Below are positions 1 through 5,132 of a stretch of DNA of 5,132 nucleotides, piece by piece (positions within the stretch are counted from its first letter, which is position 1; each line of letters begins with the position of its first letter). The position numbers were made by a program, and so were the translations under genes. Source of the DNA: Sphingobacterium sp. UBA6711 (GTDB taxonomy: Bacteria > Bacteroidota > Bacteroidia > Sphingobacteriales > Sphingobacteriaceae); assembly GCA_002454415.1 (NCBI GenBank), contig DKIT01000027.1, forward strand, positions 1 to 5,132, written 5' to 3'. Below the pieces are notes generated by a model, which made no database searches, had not been told where the DNA came from, and saw only the letters and a program-made list of their open reading frames with translations.

Positions 1-1
1 T

Positions 2-892
2 AATTTTCTTTGTCCGCTGATCAATTTTATAGCAGTGATCTTCTTTACTTCAAAAATGGCAGATCAAACTGAAATTGTCCCAATTTTGAGTGCGGGGTAC
101 AGTTTTAACAGATTGTTACGCCCGTATATGATTGCGGCTACATTAATATTTGCTGTTTCCCTGATATTCAATATTTTCATTATCCCCAATACCAATAAAA
201 TGAAGGTGGATTTTGAGAATATCTATGTGAAGCCACCGAAGGATAACTCCCGGGTCTCTACCCACTAGCAGTTAGATAAAAATAGTTATGTATATATCGA
301 CAATTTCGATAATACCACGAAGACAGGCTACGGATTTGTGTTGGAGATTTTCAAAGGTGATACGCTTAAAGAAAAAATGATGGCCGACCGGATTACTTGG
401 GATTCCGTCGCTACGAAATGGAAGATAGAGGGCTATACCAATCGTATTATCAATGGGTTGCATGAACGGATGGAGAAAGGTGCGCTTAAAGATACAACAT
501 TGGATATGAAACCTGCAGATTTTGAGGTGCGTGATAATATGTTTACAGCGATGGATACGCGGGAACTGAACATTCGTATCTTTAAAGAAAAGACTAGGGG
601 AACAGGGGTGATGAACGATTTGTTGCTGGAAAAATATAAACGTTATGTTTATGCATTTTCCGCTTTTGTACTCACACTGATGGGGGTCGCACTGTCTTCA
701 AAAAAGGTCCGTGGGGGAATAGGCTTGAGCCTTGGAGTTGGCATCGCGCTGAGTTTTACTTATATCGTATTTATACAGTTTGCAAACATGTTTTCCTTGA
801 AAGGGGGATTACCACCGTTAATTGCCGTATTGATTCCGAATGTTACCTTCCTGTTGGTAGCAATTTACTTGGCGATAAGGGCGCCAAAATAA
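2..892 (+). pseudogene. LptF/LptG (YjgP/YjgQ) family permease, 5'-truncated by window edge, interrupted by an in-frame amber codon
   Basis: Proteins of this family are inner-membrane subunits of the Lpt ABC transporter, which pulls lipopolysaccharide out of the inner membrane and passes it to LptC/LptA. The frame is open from the first bases, so the start lies to the left; by memory of the roughly 360-residue Bacteroidota family, about 60-65 residues are missing. Visible in order: a membrane segment ending in the family motif FIAVIFFTSK, the TEIVPILSAG element, a helix (YMIAATLIFAVSLIFNIFIIP), a periplasmic beta-jellyroll-like stretch with TGYGF and ADRITWDS, the ELNIRIFKEKTRG element, then three C-terminal helices including ALSSKKVRGGIGLSLG. 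Both parts lie in the same reading frame, separated only by TAG at 266-268, so this is one gene with a nonsense codon and not a frameshift. A GTG at 338 or an ATG at 377 could restart translation, but the product would lack the first helices. It could be a real pseudogene, a sequencing error, or suppressed. Whether it is LptF or LptG cannot be settled here. Confidence 0.86.
266..268 (+). other. In-frame amber (TAG) codon inside the permease gene
   Basis: The codons before it read V-S-T-H and those after it Q-L-D-K-N-S-Y-V-Y-I-D-N-F, which continues the periplasmic domain of the LptF/LptG family with no gap or frame change. Relatives, as I remember them, carry a basic residue between the H and the Q here (H-R-Q or similar). 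One base change from AAG (Lys) or CAG (Gln) would give TAG. TAG is used as a normal terminal stop by the next gene (1816-1818), so general reassignment of the codon is unlikely. Confidence 0.85.
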
Positions 893-906
893 TATCTTTT
901 TAATAA

Positions 907-1818
907 ATGACTAAAATTCAACTAAATCGGAATATTTTAATTCTGCATTTAACAATTCTTATTTGGGGATTTACGGGGATTTTGGGTAGCTTGATTTCGG
1001 TATCGGCTATTCATTTGGTTTGGTATCGGGTAGCGATTGCGTCCATTTCATTACTGATCTATTTTTTTGTAAAGAAACAATCGATCCTAATTTCTAAAAA
1101 GGAGTTTTTTCAATTCTTTATGGTGGGGGCGGTTGTCGGCTTGCACTGGGTCTTATTTTTCTATTCGATCAAAGTCTCTACCGTATCTGTAACACTGGTC
1201 ACCCTATCATCGGTAACTTTATTTACTGCCATATTGGAACCTATCGTGAATAAAAAGCGTATAGCGCTGCTGGATATTATAGTAGGTTTGGTGATTATTG
1301 GGGGTATTTATACTATCTTTTCTTTTGAAACACATTATTTGGTCGGTCTCCTAGCTGGTTTAGGATGTGCTTTTTGTGCAAGTATATTCTCCATTGCCAA
1401 TGCACGCATGGTCAAGAAGTCAAGTCCGACCTTGATTACGTTTTATGAAATGCTTGGTGCATGTTTTTGGATTAGCATTCTTATGTTATTTACAGGAGAT
1501 TTTAATGCGGAGATGAGATTGGGACAAGAGGATCTTATCTTTTTATTGTTGTTAGGCGTGGTTTGTACAGCCGTAGCCTATGTCATGGGAGTTGCGGTAA
1601 TGAAAGAATTATCTGCGTTTACGGTGGCTCTAACGACGAATCTGGAACCTGTCTATGGTATTCTTTCAGCGGTGTTGATTTTTGGTCAGAAGGAGACTAT
1701 GAGTGGTGGATTTTATCTTGGTGCTTGCATCGTTCTCGGTGCTGTATTTACCTATCCCTATGTTAAAACCAAATTGGAGAAAAGACAAAAAGATCTAATC
1801 ATTCGGAAATTGCATTAG
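907..1818 (+). CDS. EamA/DMT-superfamily transporter (RhaT/YdcZ-like permease)
   Basis: This 303-residue protein has the standard length and layout of the drug/metabolite transporter superfamily: ten hydrophobic helices made of two EamA repeats, about residues 11-138 and 146-283. Each repeat carries the conserved L-E-P near the end of its fourth helix (110-112 and 246-248), and the first helix has the typical IWGFTG motif. The short basic C-terminus (KTKLEKRQKDLIIRKLH) fits a cytoplasmic tail. Such proteins are inner-membrane exporters or exchangers of amino acids, metabolites or drugs; the substrate cannot be read from the sequence. The ATG at 907 is chosen because it starts just before helix 1 and only 14 bases after the permease stop; the bases before it are A/T-rich (TTTTTAATAA) with no Shine-Dalgarno, as is common in Bacteroidota. 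No promoter fits in that gap, so it is probably co-transcribed with the upstream gene, and the amber codon there could reduce its expression by polarity. The stop is TAG. Confidence 0.94.
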   Translation: MTKIQLNRNILILHLTILIWGFTGILGSLISVSAIHLVWYRVAIASISLLIYFFVKKQSILISKKEFFQFFMVGAVVGLHWVLFFYSIKVSTVSVTLVTLSSVTLFTAILEPIVNKKRIALLDIIVGLVIIGGIYTIFSFETHYLVGLLAGLGCAFCASIFSIANARMVKKSSPTLITFYEMLGACFWISILMLFTGDFNAEMRLGQEDLIFLLLLGVVCTAVAYVMGVAVMKELSAFTVALTTNLEPVYGILSAVLIFGQKETMSGGFYLGACIVLGAVFTYPYVKTKLEKRQKDLIIRKLH

Positions 1819-1826
1819 CAAAGGAC

Positions 1827-1858
1827 GGTTGGCAGGCCAACGTGCTGACCTGCCAATC
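1827..1858 (+). terminator. Hairpin between convergent genes, probable transcription terminator
   Basis: The arms TTGGCAGG (1829-1836) and CCTGCCAA (1849-1856) are perfectly complementary. They extend by a G-U and a G-C pair to give a 10-bp stem with a 12-base loop. The hairpin starts 9 bases after the EamA stop and lies 14 bases from the end of the opposing gene. It is followed on the plus strand by an A/T-rich stretch (TATTGATATTATTT) without a clean T-run. The G-U pair exists only in the plus-strand RNA, so it favours stopping transcription coming from the left. It may also help end the minus-strand transcript. Confidence 0.55.
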
Positions 1859-1871
1859 CTATTGATATTAT

Positions 1872-4823
1872 TTAAAAGGTGAACTCACCAATAGCTGTAT
1901 TTTGTTCTTTTGTTCGATCAAGGTAAAGAGTCGTTATTTTGCGCTCTTGCCTTCCACTACTATAGTAGGTATATATCTCAGCCATGACTGATGCAGGACC
2001 TGCTAATGTCAATGAACTATCGTCATAAAAGTCGACTTCAATTTTATATTTTCCTTTTTGTGCTTTTTTCAATAAGAACTGCTCTGGACCATAGCCGCCG
2101 GTAAAATCATTGCTCAATCGTCCACCAATTGCTGTCGCCGGATTGCTATAAAAACATTTTTCTCCATTCGGATCGGTCACCCAAAGATCGATATCAGTGT
2201 TCTGTGAATTCCAATTGATGACGACACGTATATCGACAGGAAGGTCTGCGATTAATTTTTTGTCTAAAGTTATGTTGTTAAGGGCGGCTTTTTTCAGGCT
2301 AACGAGGTTGTTGATCTCCATCAGGATTATTTCCTCAATACCATCGTCACGATCTGCAGCTTCCGGTGAATAGTTTTGTGTTAGTATACGATATAACTCT
2401 TCTATAGCTTCTTCATACCTGCCTTTATCCTGTAGTGAAAGCGCATAATCGCGATGGCTTTGTGGATCCATTGGTCTCCATTTTAATATTTTTTCAGTTA
2501 TGAATAGCGCTTTATCGTAGTCACCCCATTCGCGCAACTTGTACGAGATAGTTTTATAAAGATCTGCATTTTCAATTTCGAGATCGGCCAAAGTACTTAA
2601 GATGAGCAAGGCTTGCTCGCGATCTCCTTTTTTGAAAAAGAAATTAGCTATGTCGAAATAAAAGTTTGGCGTTCCCATATAGTTTTCACGTAGCTGTAAG
2701 TAACTTTTATAGGGGTCTTTTGATTTGGCGATTTCCCGCAGGTATTCATTGTCTTCTTTGATCTCAGGTATGCTAATTTTTCCGACAGTCTCATTATTGA
2801 TCGAGTTTAGGCGACTGACGGTGACGACTTCCATCAATTCGTTATTATTGGTTATGGCAGCCTTCGTATCCAGATCAGCTACTGCCACTTCTGAAATCCT
2901 GTAATCTTCTCTTTTGTGTGCCATATTATTTTCGTCCTGTCTTGCCATTGGACGAGGGGCAGGCTCTTCCTGCACAACAGCAGGTTGTGTCGGGGAAATC
3001 GATTCTTTCCGTTGCGGGTACTTGTGTTTTTGTTTGAAATCAGTGTTCCACCACGAACGCAGCTCTTCTATATTCTGCTGAGCTTGTGTCAATAAATCTG
3101 AGACACGCTTTTCTTGCTCAATACTGTTCTCCTTCTTGATGGCATTAAATTCCGCTAATAATTCTGTGGGTGGTATGATGTTATATCGAACATAGTCAGC
3201 TATCTCTTCTAGTACGATCAGACTTGTATTGCGCGTAACGATACCAAATTGTTTTCCCAGTGCTTCAATTTCTTCACGATGATCTTCATATTGTAGATCT
3301 AATGTTTCAATCTTCTGTTGTGCCCAAATCTGTTGTAAGTTAATTTCGCTGTTATCTGGAGTAAGCGCAACTTTGATTTCTTGCCTAATTTGTTGTCCAT
3401 CACCTATGAGTAATGTCATTTGTTTTAAATTATCGTGTTTTCCCAACCCTGCAACTGAGAAGTAAGATTGAACTGGAGTTCCCTTTTCAGGATAAACTTC
3501 TTCAAACCCCTCTTGTTCTTTTATACCTAAAAAAAGAAGGTCTACTGTACTTAAGTTTATAAAAGCTTGATCTATGGAACTATTGGTTAAGTTTATCATT
3601 TTCCCACTATTTTTTTGTGCAATCTGTTTCAAGTTGGCATAATCCGAACCATTAGAAGAAGAAATACAATAGACTGGTCTATCGAGTGCGATTTGGCTTT
3701 GACCAAATGTGGAGAGACCATCACTAAAGAACAGGTAATTAGTCCCATGAAGTACGCCACTTTTGACCTGACTATAATCGGTGCCACCGTCGTAGGACAG
3801 CTGGTTGAGGTAATTTTTTAGGGCGCTCCAATTTCCTTTTTCAATCCGAAATATCTGTGCTTTCTTAAAACGAATATCAAGTAAACCCAACTCCACTATC
3901 ATGTCTGGATTTTTTTTGAAAAATTCATTCAATAGCGCAAATTCTTTCTCCAGGTCCCTATTTTTTCCACTCAATGATTTATCCCAGATAATTGAAACCT
4001 GGTTTCCCCATTTTTTTTGCTCGGGTTTTGTAAGATTTATCCGTGCATTAGCAAGGAAATAAAATGAGCCGTCTTGATTGGCTTGTTTCAAACCTGTAGA
4101 TAGTTTGCTGGTCACAGGAATTTTGATAGTAATATTTTTTTGGGGTTTGTAATGTTGTCTTTGTAATGTAGCCGTATAATTATGGTTATGTTCGGAAAAT
4201 AGCAATGTCTCATCGAGCTGCTCTGTGAAGTTTGGTTTTTGGTTGCCTTGATATACCTTTACAGCTAAGTCAAAGTTGTCAATGATCGTATTGTAGTTTA
4301 AGGGTAAATAATAGTAGAGAGCCTGATCGGATTCTGTTTTTAGATTTTCCGAGTAACTGATTTGAACGGTCCGTTTACCTTTTGCGGGTAGGGGATAAAT
4401 TCTGGTTCGAAAATTATTCCCTTCTACCTTTTCGAGTAGCCCCGGATCGACCCGGCGGGTTTCAATGCTCTCAAATATTTCGGTGCCTTTGTTTTTATCA
4501 ATAGGTACGGCCTGGCGTAGTTTTCCATTGATATCCAGGGCGTAACCGCTAACGGATACACCTTCAGGCATAGGGAAGGTAAGTTCTCCTTCGAGATCCC
4601 GATCGGTCATGTTTGCAAAGGTCATCGTCATTGATGTTTTGGCAATATTTCCAAAAATGCTCACATCGATTTGGAGCTTTACCAGTTGCACACTGTTTCT
4701 TTGTCCTTTGTCGTTTTTAACCTTTAAAGTAGGTACTTCACGTTTCGGTTTTATTTGCGATTTTGTATCCACATTGGAAAATATCAAAAGGCTGAGGAGT
4801 ATAATAATGATCTTTTTCATCAT
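1872..4823 (-). CDS. Exported VIT-VWA-TPR-DUF2135 multidomain protein, function unknown
   Basis: This 983-residue protein begins MMKK plus a hydrophobic stretch (residues 5-15), a Sec signal peptide without a lipobox cysteine, cleaved perhaps near residue 22. A VIT domain (about 45-160) follows, with the typical ELTFPMPEG and FRTRIYPLPAKGKR elements. A VWA domain (about 275-425) has a complete MIDAS metal site: D281-x-S283-x-S285, T348 in DGGTD, and D368 in SDG. After a beta-rich region comes the conserved FGIVTRNTSLIVLEE (526-540) and IIPPTELL (549-556), then a charged, Pro/Gln-rich linker (about 600-690). TPR-like helical repeats cover about 700-815 (FYFDIANFFFKKGD, GDYDKALFITEKIL, GRYEEAIEELYRIL). 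The C-terminus (about 862-983) is DUF2135-like, with NTDIDLWVTDPNGE and the GYGPE element. The same domain order is known in other Gram-negative bacteria, but I know of no proven function; adhesion or envelope scaffolding is a guess from the VWA and TPR parts. ATG 4823 is chosen, but the adjacent ATG at 4820 is equally good; A-rich AGAAAAATAA precedes it. It stands alone on this strand here. Confidence 0.95.
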   Translation of the reverse strand: MMKKIIIILLSLLIFSNVDTKSQIKPKREVPTLKVKNDKGQRNSVQLVKLQIDVSIFGNIAKTSMTMTFANMTDRDLEGELTFPMPEGVSVSGYALDINGKLRQAVPIDKNKGTEIFESIETRRVDPGLLEKVEGNNFRTRIYPLPAKGKRTVQISYSENLKTESDQALYYYLPLNYNTIIDNFDLAVKVYQGNQKPNFTEQLDETLLFSEHNHNYTATLQRQHYKPQKNITIKIPVTSKLSTGLKQANQDGSFYFLANARINLTKPEQKKWGNQVSIIWDKSLSGKNRDLEKEFALLNEFFKKNPDMIVELGLLDIRFKKAQIFRIEKGNWSALKNYLNQLSYDGGTDYSQVKSGVLHGTNYLFFSDGLSTFGQSQIALDRPVYCISSSNGSDYANLKQIAQKNSGKMINLTNSSIDQAFINLSTVDLLFLGIKEQEGFEEVYPEKGTPVQSYFSVAGLGKHDNLKQMTLLIGDGQQIRQEIKVALTPDNSEINLQQIWAQQKIETLDLQYEDHREEIEALGKQFGIVTRNTSLIVLEEIADYVRYNIIPPTELLAEFNAIKKENSIEQEKRVSDLLTQAQQNIEELRSWWNTDFKQKHKYPQRKESISPTQPAVVQEEPAPRPMARQDENNMAHKREDYRISEVAVADLDTKAAITNNNELMEVVTVSRLNSINNETVGKISIPEIKEDNEYLREIAKSKDPYKSYLQLRENYMGTPNFYFDIANFFFKKGDREQALLILSTLADLEIENADLYKTISYKLREWGDYDKALFITEKILKWRPMDPQSHRDYALSLQDKGRYEEAIEELYRILTQNYSPEAADRDDGIEEIILMEINNLVSLKKAALNNITLDKKLIADLPVDIRVVINWNSQNTDIDLWVTDPNGEKCFYSNPATAIGGRLSNDFTGGYGPEQFLLKKAQKGKYKIEVDFYDDSSLTLAGPASVMAEIYTYYSSGRQERKITTLYLDRTKEQNTAIGEFTF

Positions 4824-4927
4824 GTTCGTGTTATTTTTCTAGTGATGCGGAGAAAAGTGAAATTCCATAATGCCGAAAAATTAATTTTTACTTGTACCCA
4901 TTTGTAGGACATGGGATCAAAAGTTTT

Positions 4928-5065
4928 ATGGTAGCTAAAGCATTGTCATTAAATGATAAGGCCGAAGGATTGGCAATAATTGCTTCATCTTTGACTGCCG
5001 TATGGAATGATGATGATTTTGGGATGACCGGAACAAGGTTTGATGTTGAAAATTCCATTACATAG
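4928..5065 (+). CDS. Unrecognised small ORF (45 codons), possible tail of a lost gene
   Basis: I do not recognise this product. The frame is open from 4871, just after a TAA at 4868-4870, to the TAG at 5063-5065: 64 sense codons, with the first ATG at 4928 and a TTG at 4892 as alternative start. The peptide from the ATG reads MVAKALSLNDKAEGLAIIAS followed by an acidic tryptophan-containing segment (VWNDDDFG) and ends in ENSIT. Support for coding is that most codons begin with a purine, especially G, and that the stop lies 10 bases before a strong terminator-like hairpin. Against it are the short length, no clear ribosome binding site and no known family. The peptide before the ATG (YLYPFVGHGIKSF) also looks protein-like, so it could be the C-terminal remnant of a gene whose 5' part was lost. 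It is divergent from the VIT/VWA gene, whose start is about 100 bases away. Confidence 0.3.
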   Translation: MVAKALSLNDKAEGLAIIASSLTAVWNDDDFGMTGTRFDVENSIT

Positions 5066-5074
5066 GAAAAAAAG

Positions 5075-5132
5075 AAATACCAAATAATAATGGTCTGTCG
5101 AAATATCGACAGACCATTATTATTTGGTATTT
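5075..5132. terminator. Perfect 27-bp inverted repeat with AATA loop, probable bidirectional terminator
   Basis: The arms 5075-5101 and 5106-5132 are exact reverse complements (27 of 27) around the loop AATA at 5102-5105. The stem is AT-rich on the outside (AAATACCAAATAATAATGG) and GC-richer near the loop (GGTCTGTCGA). Just to the left lies a run of seven A's (5067-5073), so a minus-strand transcript arriving from the right would end in a T-run after the hairpin, as in an intrinsic terminator. The plus-strand ORF ending at 5065 would run straight into it. The right arm ends at the window edge, so the repeat may be longer. A mobile-element end or an assembly fold-back is less likely but possible. 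Confidence 0.65.

Larger units (their letters stand above)
4824..5132. other. 309-base region without a confident gene, upstream of the VIT/VWA gene
   Basis: This stretch must hold the promoter of the minus-strand VIT/VWA gene if that gene is monocistronic. I searched its minus strand for the Bacteroidota pattern (TTTG near -33, TAnnTTTG near -7) and found only imperfect matches with wrong spacing, so no promoter is called. Besides the weak ORF at 4928-5065 and the terminal inverted repeat, I see no tRNA, riboswitch or insertion-sequence feature. Confidence 0.5.

Noticed and set aside
266..268. Stop-codon reassignment (TAG read as an amino acid) as the explanation for the broken permease
   Set aside because: TAG ends the EamA gene at the expected family length, and no other in-frame TAG occurs in the large 983-residue gene, so general recoding is not supported.
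272..463. Minus-strand ORF of 63 codons opposite the permease gene
   Set aside because: It lies fully antisense to a well-supported family domain and its translation shows no recognisable features.
1563..1766. Plus-strand ORF of 67 codons inside the EamA gene
   Set aside because: It is an out-of-frame shadow; the Cys/Ser/Trp-rich product is unlike a real protein and the main frame has clear EamA motifs.
3615..3821. Plus-strand ORF of 68 codons opposite the VIT/VWA gene
   Set aside because: It is antisense to the VWA domain, where the minus-strand frame carries the conserved metal-site residues.
4609..4842. Plus-strand ORF of 77 codons opposite the start of the VIT/VWA gene
   Set aside because: Its hydrophobic Phe/Ile/Met-rich end is the reverse complement of the signal peptide and upstream A-rich bases, so it only looks like a membrane protein.
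4876..4921. Candidate Bacteroidota promoter on the minus strand (TTTG at 4921-4918 and TAATTTTT at 4883-4876)
   Set aside because: The gap between the two boxes is about 34 bases, far more than the usual spacing near 20, and the -7 box lacks the final G.
4890..5057. Minus-strand ORF of 55 codons upstream of the VIT/VWA gene
   Set aside because: It is the reverse complement of the small plus-strand frame; the Ser-rich product is less protein-like, its codon pattern is weaker, and it ends before the VIT/VWA gene without a link to it.

Overview
The window looks like chromosomal DNA of a Bacteroidota species, most likely close to Sphingobacterium or Pedobacter. The reasons are the LptF/LptG-family permease of the compact Bacteroidota type, the moderately AT-rich composition, start codons preceded by A/T-rich sequence without a clear Shine-Dalgarno, and a large VIT/VWA/TPR/DUF2135 protein of a sort known from Gram-negative bacteria. 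The genus is inferred from protein style only.

Layout: (1) Bases 2-892, plus strand, hold the 3' four-fifths or so of an LptF/LptG-family lipopolysaccharide-export permease. It enters from the left edge, and one in-frame amber codon at 266-268 interrupts it. (2) After 14 bases, 907-1818, plus strand, encodes a complete 10-helix EamA/DMT-superfamily transporter, probably co-transcribed with the permease gene. (3) A short convergent intergenic region (1819-1871) holds a hairpin that probably ends transcription from the left. (4) 1872-4823, minus strand, is one 983-residue exported protein with a signal peptide, VIT domain, VWA domain with an intact metal site, charged/proline-rich linker, TPR-like helices and C-terminal DUF2135. 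(5) 4824-5132 is 309 bases without a confident gene. It holds a weak plus-strand ORF of 45 codons (open frame of 64), which may be the tail of a lost gene, and ends in a perfect 27-bp inverted repeat with a 4-base loop, most likely a bidirectional terminator.

The genes do not form an obvious pathway. The permease and the EamA transporter are inner-membrane proteins placed in tandem; the VIT/VWA protein faces them, stands alone as a transcription unit here, and probably acts in the periplasm or at the outer envelope. I see no RNA gene, CRISPR array, transposase or insertion sequence, and no convincing new defence or mobile system. The points most worth following are the amber codon in the permease, the uncharacterised large VIT/VWA protein, and the small ORF plus palindrome at the right edge.
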